From a virus: a DNA stretch of 28,090 nucleotides. The notes beneath the pieces were generated by a model. That model searched no databases. It was not told where the DNA came from and saw only the letters and a program-made list of their open reading frames with translations. The position numbers were made by a program, and so were the translations under genes. Positions 1 through 9,700 of this stretch are shown piece after piece. Numbering within the stretch: position 1 is the first letter of the stretch; each line of letters opens with the position of its first letter. The stretch lies in the IMG/VR virus record IMGVR_UViG_3300025133_000486, positions 1 to 28,090 of that record, one strand, 5' to 3'.

Positions 1-342
1 AGAATAGAAACTAGAAAATCATATAGGTTTTGGACAGCACTTACTAAGAAAATAACTGAAATTATTGAAGAATCAGAAAACCCTGAGATTAAAATAGCAT
101 TTCTTTGGCACATATTAACAGATATGCGCCGTATGTATGGATACGACAGAACAAGTAAATGGTATCATGAGTCATTGCAATACATAGCAGATAAGTTAAA
201 CACAGATATAAACCTATTAGATGATTATTATGATGACTATTATGAATTTATTAGAGATGTGACATATGAAAATTCTAAAACTACACACACTGAAATATTT
301 CAAAATAATACTGATAAATTTTATGCAGGAGAGATTACATGA
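1..342 (+). CDS. Hypothetical protein, 5'-truncated by window edge
   Basis: The reading frame is open from base 1 to the TGA at 340-342, so this is the C-terminal 113 residues of a longer gene; the ATG at 124 is probably internal. The product is hydrophilic, rich in Tyr, Asp, Lys and Ile, with an acidic aromatic stretch (LLDDYYDDYYEF) near its middle. No membrane segment, signal peptide or catalytic motif is visible and I do not recognise the family. The stop overlaps the next start as ATGA, so the genes are co-transcribed and probably translationally coupled. It belongs to the rightward (early or replication-type) block. The gene is real by frame length and junction; the function is unknown. 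Confidence 0.7.
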   Translation, partial: RIETRKSYRFWTALTKKITEIIEESENPEIKIAFLWHILTDMRRMYGYDRTSKWYHESLQYIADKLNTDINLLDDYYDDYYEFIRDVTYENSKTTHTEIFQNNTDKFYAGEIT

Positions 343-554
343 GTAAAACAGCAATAGTAGATGGAAAAGAAGTAAAAGTAGGTGATTGGGTAGGATTTAA
401 GGCAGATATCGAGCAACAAGGAAAGATAATTAAAATACACGGCTCAGGTAAATCAGCCGTCCTAGAATTAGAAGACTTAGGTGGATTTGAAGGCGGTTAC
501 ATAGGCGGAGAAACATGGCATGAAGAAGATGCTAAAAGATGCTGGATAAATTAA
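339..554 (+). CDS. Small putative SH3-like barrel protein
   Basis: A 71-residue protein. The ATG overlaps the upstream TGA (ATGA) and is preceded by GGAGAG about 6 bases upstream, a good ribosome binding site. Residues 12-40 (KVGDWVGFKADI, then GKIIKIHG) read as short alternating beta strands, as in small SH3/KOW-like barrels; the C-terminal half is Gly- and acid-rich (GGFEGGYIGGE). This fold reading is inference from strand pattern only. No catalytic residues are evident. It sits directly before a nuclease gene, so an accessory nucleic-acid role is possible but not shown. Its TAA (552-554) shares a base with the next ATG. Confidence 0.6.
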   Translation: MSKTAIVDGKEVKVGDWVGFKADIEQQGKIIKIHGSGKSAVLELEDLGGFEGGYIGGETWHEEDAKRCWIN

Positions 555-868
555 TGAGTCATCCTAGTAAACAAAAAGGCAACAGATTTGAACGGCTTGT
601 GGTTAAGCTAACGCAGGAAGCTGGTATTCCTGCAAAAAGGGCCTGGGGCAGTAATGGCGCTGCCCTAGGTCATCATGAAGAAGTTGATGTATTAATTGAC
701 AATAAGATCAAAGTCCAATGTAAATGCCGAAAGAAAATAGCCGAATGGATGATGCCCAATGAAAATGTAGACATCCAGCTTATTAAAGAAGACAGAGGCA
801 TGCCATTGGTGGTAATGCCTTATGAAGATTACTTAACACTTTTACTAAAGGTACAAAATAAAAAATGA
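554..868 (+). CDS. Putative PD-(D/E)XK nuclease, Holliday-junction-resolvase-like
   Basis: A 104-residue protein counted from the ATG at 554, which forms a TAATG junction with the preceding stop and has GGA seven bases upstream. An in-frame ATG at 539 would add five residues. The N terminus KGNRFERLVVKL with Glu13, then DVLID with Asp45, then VQCKCRKK with Gln55 and Lys57, follows the E...D...(E/Q)xK layout of small archaeal/phage Holliday junction resolvases and related nucleases. The usual Glu of ExK is Gln here. The segment AKRAWGSNG before the Asp is also typical of these small nucleases. The expected role is cleavage of branched or recombination DNA during replication or packaging. It lies in the rightward block and its end overlaps the next gene as ATGA. 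The family call is fairly good; the exact substrate is unknown. Confidence 0.62.
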   Translation: MSHPSKQKGNRFERLVVKLTQEAGIPAKRAWGSNGAALGHHEEVDVLIDNKIKVQCKCRKKIAEWMMPNENVDIQLIKEDRGMPLVVMPYEDYLTLLLKVQNKK

Positions 869-1086
869 ATTTATTAAAAAACTTTAATAACGATTTCAAT
901 ACTAAACTAATTGATTTGGATTCTCTTCTGGGAAAACTAACAAAAACCAAGTCATTTACACTACAAGATTTAAATTCGTTAGAATCAAACCTAATTAATC
1001 TTATTGCTGGACTCGAGAATGTTTTAACTAAGATTATGCAAATATCCCAAAATCTACAAAAAGAAAATAACTTATTTAAAAATTAA
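865..1086 (+). CDS. Small coiled-coil hypothetical protein
   Basis: A 73-residue protein starting at an ATGA overlap with the nuclease gene. It is rich in Leu, Asn and Lys with heptad-like leucines (for example LQDLNSLESNLINLIAGLEN around residues 38-57), predicting one long helix or helical hairpin that could dimerise. No catalytic or metal-binding motif is visible. It is the last gene of the rightward block: its TAA (1084-1086) overlaps the stop of the converging leftward gene, and a rightward terminator follows within 45 bases. I do not recognise the family. Confidence 0.6.
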   Translation: MNLLKNFNNDFNTKLIDLDSLLGKLTKTKSFTLQDLNSLESNLINLIAGLENVLTKIMQISQNLQKENNLFKN

Positions 1087-3737
1087 AGGTTGGCGAGTGC
1101 AGATAGTGCCTGTGCTCGCTGATTTTTTGATATAGCACTTGACCCTTTTTTTGGTTTCTTTTTTGAATTGCTTATTTTCTTTTGCATATCATGTGTTTTT
1201 ATTCCCATAGTAGTCGTGCCTGGATATAATCCAAACTCTGCTCTTAATGCAGAAAATATACTTCGTGGTTTATCTGTAAAAAGAGATTTAAAATAAGGAA
1301 AAAAGCTTCTTCTTAGAATTCTCTCTATTTCAATACTCCCCATTCCCGATAGTTCTTTTACAAATTCATTATTACTTATTCTATCATATTTTCTCATACC
1401 CATTACCCAAGCTGCTGTACTACCTTCATCGGCAAGCATTTTCCAGTATCCCGCAGCAACTCCTAGATTATGTATCTCTACAATATCATTTAATGGGACA
1501 ATGCCAGATGCTCCGACTAGCCCTTTGCCATAATATGCTTCATTACTTTCTTCGTCATCACCAGTTAAAAACTGCTTTAATTGCATTACTCTATCTACAG
1601 TATCATTATTTATATAACTTGTAAAATCTATATTCGATGCAACAGAAACCGCTTCAGTTAGGCCATATAGAGCAAACAATTTAGTTATCCTACTAGCTTC
1701 CTCACCGCTATAGTCACCCGCTTTAAAGGCTCGTGAATAATCTTTTAACATTTGATACTGAAGATCTGCGAAAGAGAATGCGTAATGTTGGAACTGACCT
1801 GCCACTGATCCCGCCTTACTCCCTAATATAGTTGATTTACCAAATTTAGAGTATTCAAAATGAAGTAAGTTAGTCATGCGACTAGCATATGTTCCTGCTG
1901 ACTGCTGCATTTTTAACAAAGCTTCAGGATTTCCTTCAATATTGGAAAATTCTGTTGTATTCTGTAATTGAGTATACCTTTGGTGGTAAGCCACCTTAAA
2001 AGTGCTTCTACGATTTGAGTTTTCAGCCATCTGAGTAAGAATCGCTGATTTCTCTGCGAGCTTGCTTGTTCCTTTGGCTAATTTCTCCATGATAGTATTT
2101 TTATCTCTAAAAGTAAGAATACCTTTTTCCATGTCAATGCCATATCCTAAAAGATCAGTATTGGAAACAGCACCCTCAGTTACAGCTGCAATATCAATAA
2201 ACATTAGTCCTTTTTCTTCTAACTGTTTATTTAGGCCTTCTTTGTATATAGCATTATCATTATACTCTTTATTAGATGCCTTCTCGGCCCCCAACGACCA
2301 GTAAATCTTATTTAAAAGCCTTTGGGTGCTATTTCTTAATGCACCCCTTGTTGACCATCCTAGTTTAGACACAAACTGTAGTGATGTTAATATTCTAGTT
2401 AAGTTTTCCCCTGTATCGGCATCCTCAATTTTTCTACTAGATGAAGCTCTTTCATACATTGATCCCAATATATGAGCGTATGTTTTTGCAGTACTGGCCT
2501 CGGGGGAATTTGGGTTTTTTAGCATTACCCCAGTTAATTTTTTTAATCCAGCAGTAAATGCATGATTTATATGGGAACTATGATTAAATGACGATACTTG
2601 TTCTATGTATTTATTAGCATAAAGCATAGGATTTCTTGAAAAATACTCCATGTCTTCATTTGACCTGGATTGTAGTCTTTTAGAAAGACTTGTATTGATC
2701 TCTTTTACCTCATTAACATACTTATTAAGAGCTGTATCAATATCCTTAGGAGACTTTGCCCTTGAAATCATTTCTGGAAGTTCTATTGATTGCCCCATAA
2801 TATCTAATACATAATGAGGAATGTAACCACCCTCAGTGTTTTCAAGATTTTTTACAACTTCTTTATACTCAGATATTAGTTTATCTGCTGTTTTACTTGT
2901 ATGTCCGTACTTTAATTCTATTGTTTTATTCAGATTGGCTATAGACCGTATTAAATGTACTTTTGATATGTCTTGTACCTTTCTCCACTCAACAGCAGCC
3001 TTATTAATACGATTAATATAATTTTTTTTGTTAGACTCATTTCTGTATTTATATTTTAAGCCCGAATCATTAGATGCCTCTACTCTATCTAAAAAATCTT
3101 GAAAAACAGCACCCTCATTTTTTAAAAAAGATTTCAAGCCGATTAGCTCCTTAGCTGCGCCTATCTTATCTCCGTTTTTCATTGAGATAACGTATTTTTT
3201 CTCCCTCTCATTGAGCTTATTGAATTTATCATTAACTATCTTTTTTCTAGCTCTACTATCTGCGCTGATAGCAAATGTTTTAATATCTGCATCTCCCGTC
3301 GTGGCCATTCCATCAAATTCAAGGATTGCCTGCTTTAATCCCCCCATCATATTATTATAACTAGCCATCATTTTATTAGTAGTATTAGCCCTAAACTCAT
3401 TGCCTTCTACTAGTCTATTCCAAAATTCTCTAGTAACAGGGTTGCTTCTAGATACCGCGAAACCAGGGACAAATGCCCTAAGAAACTTATTAGACAAGAT
3501 TCCAGGACTTTTTAGATCTTTTGATAATCCTTCTATACCTATTTGGAATTTTTTCATATCAATATCCGTAATGTTATTCCCAGCCATAAGGACTTTACCA
3601 GTAGACGCCTCAAAAAGAGCTGTAAATGCAGTTTTATCATCTGTAAGTCCGTATTTCTCAATAGACTTAGAATTTATCCACATGTTTTTTGCTCTGTCTG
3701 TCTCGGTCCAGAGACTTGACCCTTCTAAGCAAGCCAT
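1083..3737 (-). CDS. Putative internal virion / DNA-ejection protein (884 aa)
   Basis: The last gene of the leftward block, 884 residues. The ATG at 3737 follows a GAAGGAAA ribosome binding site and lies 19 bases after the stop of the giant gene. The protein is largely alpha-helical and Lys/Asn/Ser-rich, with no signal peptide. Around residues 454-475 the segment SKLGWSTRGALRNSTQRLL, and around 641-670 GQFQHYAFSFADLQYQM, resemble patterns I know from very large phage ejection and polyvalent proteins. The C terminus is basic (KKISNSKKKPKKG), which could bind DNA. Its position after the giant and the coiled-coil ejection proteins supports a role inside the virion, delivered with the genome. No polymerase or hydrolase catalytic motif is seen. 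The stop (1083-1085) shares a TTAA with the converging gene. A separate structural or scaffolding role remains possible. Confidence 0.62.
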   Translation of the reverse strand: MACLEGSSLWTETDRAKNMWINSKSIEKYGLTDDKTAFTALFEASTGKVLMAGNNITDIDMKKFQIGIEGLSKDLKSPGILSNKFLRAFVPGFAVSRSNPVTREFWNRLVEGNEFRANTTNKMMASYNNMMGGLKQAILEFDGMATTGDADIKTFAISADSRARKKIVNDKFNKLNEREKKYVISMKNGDKIGAAKELIGLKSFLKNEGAVFQDFLDRVEASNDSGLKYKYRNESNKKNYINRINKAAVEWRKVQDISKVHLIRSIANLNKTIELKYGHTSKTADKLISEYKEVVKNLENTEGGYIPHYVLDIMGQSIELPEMISRAKSPKDIDTALNKYVNEVKEINTSLSKRLQSRSNEDMEYFSRNPMLYANKYIEQVSSFNHSSHINHAFTAGLKKLTGVMLKNPNSPEASTAKTYAHILGSMYERASSSRKIEDADTGENLTRILTSLQFVSKLGWSTRGALRNSTQRLLNKIYWSLGAEKASNKEYNDNAIYKEGLNKQLEEKGLMFIDIAAVTEGAVSNTDLLGYGIDMEKGILTFRDKNTIMEKLAKGTSKLAEKSAILTQMAENSNRRSTFKVAYHQRYTQLQNTTEFSNIEGNPEALLKMQQSAGTYASRMTNLLHFEYSKFGKSTILGSKAGSVAGQFQHYAFSFADLQYQMLKDYSRAFKAGDYSGEEASRITKLFALYGLTEAVSVASNIDFTSYINNDTVDRVMQLKQFLTGDDEESNEAYYGKGLVGASGIVPLNDIVEIHNLGVAAGYWKMLADEGSTAAWVMGMRKYDRISNNEFVKELSGMGSIEIERILRRSFFPYFKSLFTDKPRSIFSALRAEFGLYPGTTTMGIKTHDMQKKISNSKKKPKKGSSAISKNQRAQALSALANL
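1093..1128 (+). terminator. Intrinsic terminator for the rightward genes, inside the converging gene
   Basis: Arms GCGAGTGCAG (1093-1102) and CTGTGCTCGC (1110-1119) form a 10-bp stem with a 7-base loop, followed by TGA and six T (1123-1128). Two pairs are G-U in the rightward RNA; in the leftward RNA the same positions are C/A mismatches, so the hairpin favours rightward transcripts. It lies within the last codons of the 884-residue leftward gene, which therefore encodes both a C terminus and an antisense terminator. Confidence 0.8.
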
Positions 3738-3756
3738 TTATTTATTTCCTTCATAT

Positions 3757-6700
3757 TTAATTACAGAGAGGTTTCCCGTCTTTCCCAATAGGTGCCGATG
3801 CTCCGTGTTCGTTCTCAAATCCAATTTCATCATTTAATAAATCAAGAATTTTAGTCCCTCTCTTTTGTGGTCTAATTCCAGTAATTCTTCTTTGTTTAAT
3901 AGATTTTCTATCCATTAAAACCTCTCCAATAAGTTGCCCTTCTCCTCCAGATGTACTGAATTGTTTAGTTGAAAGTCCATCAAACACAAGACTGCCTCTG
4001 GCGACCTTAAACAATGCTTTATATTCGTTTTCACCAACTTCATTAATAATATTCTCTTTTATGCGTATTGCAGTCCCAGCATCTATGACTTGACCGTCAA
4101 TTAGCATTTGCTGCATTAACTCAGCGAATTCAGAATTGATACCAGAGCCTATTTCCATATATTCCGATATCTTTTTAAACTCCTCTCTTGATACAAACGG
4201 ACTATTCATAACCTTCTTATTTAAGCTATTAATTAACGCACCCTCAAAATTGGCATCTGCAATTCTCGACATACCTGATTCAAATCCGTTGCCAGCAACA
4301 AGTGCATCATAAAAGCCTCTATGGACTTGAGCAAATTTTTGAATAAATTCCTTTTTGTGAGGCAAGGCACTATAATCATTAAGGAAGTTAAATACGGCCT
4401 TAATAACTGATTTGGATGGAGCTTTAACGGCTGGCATAAAGCCACCTGTTTTTGGAGAGAAATAAAATTGATTTGGGTTCCCACTATGATCAGGTGTCAA
4501 CATAGACATTAAGAAATCAATTCCGTATGATTCCTTCCCATCTGGCAAATTACCAAGAGCTGGTAAAAGATCGGCTTGCTTAAGAGAAGCTGGGACCTCT
4601 TCATATAATTTGTTTACTACATCTTGCAGACCCTTTTCTATCTCATGCCTAACTAAATTCTCATACTTATCCCACTCTTTAACATTACTGTTGTCCATTG
4701 TATCAACCATTAACTTGCGAATCCTGCCTTTTGTCTTCCTCGCGTACTGACCAAACCAGTCCATGTCACCTGTAGCTATCCCAGAATAGTACCCTAGTGT
4801 ACTGTGCGCAAATGCAATTCCATCTATTAAATCGTGTTCCTTTATAGCCTTTAAAATAACAGGGTTCCTAACAGCGACCTCCCCCTTTTTAAGTTCATGT
4901 TTATCTCCAGCATTCCTTAACATTCGTCTTTCCTGCCCAGTCTCAGCATCCTTGATTGCAATCTGCCTGTCGCCAAATACCTCAACCAAGTTATTCCCAT
5001 CTGATTTATACTTCTGAATACTCTGGCCAGGAAGACCTTCTTCTGCAGATACGGTCATTTTATTTAAAAGAAGAGATAGGGCTTTTCTCTTGATTTGAAT
5101 ATTCTCACGATTTACTTGAATAAATGCATCGTCTCGGTTTTCATCAGACTTCATCTGCTCCTTTCTAATTAAGAACTCTGCTGTGCCAATTTGTTCTTCT
5201 ATAGTATTGGCCTGCACAAGAGCATCCTCGGTCTTCTTCGTCTTATAGAAAGCTTCCCACATTTGCTCAAGAATAATAGTTTCCTCAGGTCTGCTTTCTG
5301 TATCTCCTCCACGCAAAGCTTCCGCTAAGGCCTCACCGCGCCTTTCTCCAATAAGCCTATCTAAGGCTGCATTAAAATGGTCTCCACTTGGACTGTAGGT
5401 TTCGCGTACCTGCATCCTATCCCTGGATGCAATCCCCTTTAACGATCTTAAGAATGGATCAGGGCTATCATTAATCGCTTTTGATAATGGTCCCAGTATA
5501 TCATTCATGCTCTTTTTAGTATTACTGTTTTCATAAAATATTTGATTTGCGACTTCTTCATTGAATTTATATTTTATATAATTGTAATAATTATGATTGA
5601 TTCTATCTGGTCTATACTCATCCCTAAAGATCTTAAGAGCAGTGACCATGTCTTTATACCTAGGAGTTTTTGCCTCCCCAGCCTCCCACACATTGCCCTC
5701 ATAACTTAAAAGTCTGCCGAAATCCCCCATAAGTTTTTCAACTATTAGCATATGACCATCTTCTGTTATGCGACTACTAGATCCATCTTTGCTTTTAATA
5801 TAAAAGAACGGCTTATCTGCTATTGTACTTCTATCGCTTCTGTTGTTGCCAAAAAAAGTGTTTCTCTGCCATTGGTTAAAGTTTTTTACATAAAATGGGA
5901 GTGTTTCATAAATATCTACAGCGCCCTGAGTATCAGAAACAAGTCTCTGCATTGCCATATCGTCAAGTTCTTGAAAGACTATTTCTCTTCCATCTCCAAT
6001 ATTTATAGACTTTATCTGCTCAAAAACATTTCTAGCATAAGTTAATTTTCTATGAGTCTTGACGACCTGCCCGAATTTTTTTCTATAATTATTAATTTCC
6101 CCAGAATAGTTCTCCATACTTCTTCTGTCGTATGGATTTAGCTCCAAACCAGCGGGCCTATCTACTGGCAAGGCTTCTTTTACCTGGCCATTAACCTTAT
6201 ATGATTCACGCATAGCGGAAAAAGGAGTATCCATATAAAAATACATTTTATCCGTATCAAAGTCTCTTTGGGCACGCATAGTTAAGTCATACGGATTCAC
6301 CTCCATAATCCCCCCGTCCCGCTTAGATAGAGTTCCCTTCACCTTTAGTAAAATAGCATCATGTGGGCCCGTTCTAGGGGCAGGAAGACCCATTATGCCA
6401 AGCTTTAATACCTTTTTCCCAGTATCACCAGCCTGGAAATTATTTAGAAAATTAAGCACATCTCTATAAGTAGAAATTCCACCTTCCTTCATAGACATTT
6501 CAGCTCTCAATTTTTTAACTGCCCACTCTAGTGCTTCATAATCTGGGATCTTTGATCCTTTTCCTAAAAATTCAAGACCATCCGTTGGTTTCTTAGGGTC
6601 ATACACCCTGCCAGATTTTAAATCATAAACTACGTCTCTTCCATTTGCTTCTAAAATTATACTTATAGTTGATACAGCCTTATGCTTTGGTCTCTTCCCC

Positions 6701-9700
6701 TTACCCCTAGATAGACTTGCCTGTCCGTAATCCGCTATATTATGAATCTTCCTATCTAAGTAGACTTCGGATATATTGGCTTCACCAATTTTAATTTGTT
6801 TATTATTCTCATAAACGGGGATATTTAAGTCCATTGACATGTTACCACGCAATATAGCAGATCCACCTGCATCTGTATGGCCATCGAATATCCCAGCATC
6901 ATCAATATACCGTCTTTTTATCATAGACTCGTACAGGTTATTTGCTATACTAAAGGGAACACCATCCCCCTCTATCCAAATAGACTCAAAAGACGCATTG
7001 TCCGTCTCGACGGAAATTGTTCCATCCTTATTTCCCTTTGTTCTTATAAACGACCTTGCCTCGGCAGATGCAAGAGCAGTGTTCTCGATATTAAAAAACT
7101 GAACATTTATATCGGCAAATTTGTCTATCATATCTGCCCTTGCATATTGATAAATATCTCTTTGAACCTTAGGAGATGTCCAATTACTAAATTGTTTTAA
7201 GATTTTCGCATCATGAGGTTCCCCATATATCGTCCCAGAAAGACTTTGATCCGCCTGCATGCGCATAACCGATTTGTTATTATCAATATTGTCAATCTTT
7301 AATTCATTTATCATGTCATTAAGATTCATACCACTATCTACTTTAGGAATTGCATCATATGGGATAAATTGATTCTCTAGAGATTCATTTGGGTTTATTC
7401 TCTTGGCTTTTTTAGCACCACTAGTAAAGGCTATCATATGAATATCTGGATTTTTTTCAAAAAATGGATCCAATCTAGAATCGTAAAAATAATGAGTTTT
7501 ATTATAGAGTACATGTATGACGCCATTGTTGTCCTTGTAGGAAGACAAACCCACTGGTTTCTGCCCAGATGATTTTCCTATAAGACTAGAATCTCCATTT
7601 TGAAGAAGAATATAATCTAGGTATCTTCGATTAACAGGAGTCCCGCCATTAACATATTCAGCATTAATAGAGTTGCTGTCCTTCAACAACTTGATCATTT
7701 CTTCATAAGCGCCCTTACTGATTTCTTTATTTTTATACATCTCTTTTAATTTGAATTCAGAGACTGATCTATTATCAGTTATTAACCCATTTGAATTCAT
7801 ACCTTTTTCACTAACCATCCCGTCATTAATAACGAATGCATTAGTATACTCCTGGTCCGTAAATTCATTAATTAATTCCCTATGGTAAGCATTATCGCTC
7901 TCTCCATACAATATCTTAGCAAACTCTTTCCTTTCGTTGCTATTCCTTGAGTAGCCCTGGTTTTGAGCAAGTCTCTTATATTTAAAATGCTTTCTTTGGC
8001 CTTTTGAACTTGTGTAGGCATCTTGCAGCCAATCATGGTCTATTCTTTCGCCATATATTGCATTAAATATCGTAAAAAATGCATCATGCACTGATTCTTG
8101 GTCAGATCCCCTACGGCTATTAACAAATTCTTTCATGCTCCCATCTGTATTCTTAAGGGTGTTATAATAAGACTCTAGATTATTAAATAGTTCTTTTGCT
8201 CCTGGTAAGCTCTTTATTGACTTCCTGGTATATTCTTCATCCCTAACTCGCTCAAACCATTTTTTAAAACTTTTTCCCAATGATTCAAAGCCTCTGTCTG
8301 GCAACAATATTGTGATATTTTCATCTATTATAATTGGATAGTGTGCACCACTAATAGTCTGTTCATCTATCGGGATGCCATGAAACATATCCCCAACTCC
8401 TGGTTTTGCGACACCACTGCTCAATGTTTTTATATATTTATTGCCACCTTTTGATAAACTGGCCATAAAGTCTTCATTATAGGTCTGCTGGGAAATATTT
8501 TTTAATGCCCTGGGGTTAGAGTATAAACTTTTTATGCTCCCTTTTTCCATATACTGAGAATCTAATAACATTAAGGGGGTATTACCAAAAACCTCAGTAA
8601 AAACATCAGTTAAGAATCCTTTTGATATCTCGGAATTCTCAAAAATAGCCTTCCCGCTACTTGTGTTCATCGTAACTCTTTTAATGTTAAATCGCCTTTC
8701 GAAAAGATTAGACAAGACCATTATGTCGTCTCTTAACTCACGATTGGGCGTATCAACTCCTGTGAGTTTGATTACTCTATCAACAAAATCTTTCCTAGAT
8801 CCCCCTTTTAACGTCCTTGCGTACAGGGCATATAGAGCATCCGAGTTGGAGTCATATGTTATACCATGCTCAGGGTCAGTAAATTGAAATATATCAGCCC
8901 TTTCAATGCCATGTTTTTCAAAAAACATATCTGGAGTCGTATGAGTTTTTTCCCCTGGAACAATACCTTCTATTTCACGTTGCTCCCTGACGCGCTCAAG
9001 ATTCTGTCTCCTCTCGTCCCAAGATGTCAATACGTCAGATCTATTGGCTACATTTGTGGCGATTTGTTCACGTAAAACACTCAACTCATCCGTTAATCTT
9101 ATGAATTCTTCTTTTGTTTCAGCTCTCTCTAGCTCTTTTAAATAGTCGTAGTATTTTTTATTAGAACCAGCATGAGGCGTTGAGCCCATAAAATCAAGAT
9201 AGGCAGAAATCCTTGTGATTTCCTTTCCTCCTGCGTACGCACTGCGAAACATATTGTATGCATCATTAAACACTCCTATCTTTTCATTCTCAAACTCCAT
9301 CATAGCTCTCACTTCGGACGCATCACTAGATGACATATCAAGGCTAGTGAGAGTCTCCTCGAGAACTGTTTTCCTAGCCTGTGCTCTTTCTATGAACTGC
9401 AAGTGCTCAGTCCCGTTCTTCTCGGTATCTGTTACGAGTTTTTCTTTATTTAAGATGCGATCTGCTGTTCTTATTGATGTAAGCTGCTCGCTTGTTAAAT
9501 GTGTAATATTGAAATCTTTTTTTCTTGCAACAGCCTTATGACTTATCCTACTAAGAACACTCTTGTACGCATCAACATATTCTTGACTTTCGATCTTAGA
9601 CAGAGATGGCATCATTCTATTTACCTGATCGGCACTTATTGATTCAGGAGCCACTAGTCTAACCCCTCTTCCTGCACTATCCTCAGCAACGCTTATAATG

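Noticed and set aside
3735-3760. Possible frameshift joining the 2955- and 884-residue genes
   Set aside because: There is a clean stop, a 19-base gap, a good ribosome site (GAAGGAAA) and a new ATG, with no slippery run at the end of the giant gene.
3400-3837. Rightward 145-codon frame
   Set aside because: It lies antisense across the junction of two well-supported leftward genes, has no ribosome site and low-complexity Ser/Phe/Leu composition typical of a shadow frame.
6193-6201. Third copy of TATAAGGTT on the leftward strand
   Set aside because: Inside coding sequence of the giant gene, without the AACTC flank; most likely chance in AT-rich DNA.
6877-7200. Rightward frame of 107 codons within the giant gene
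   Set aside because: Antisense to a continuous 2955-codon frame; overlaps another antisense frame (6839-7102); no ribosome site or domain.
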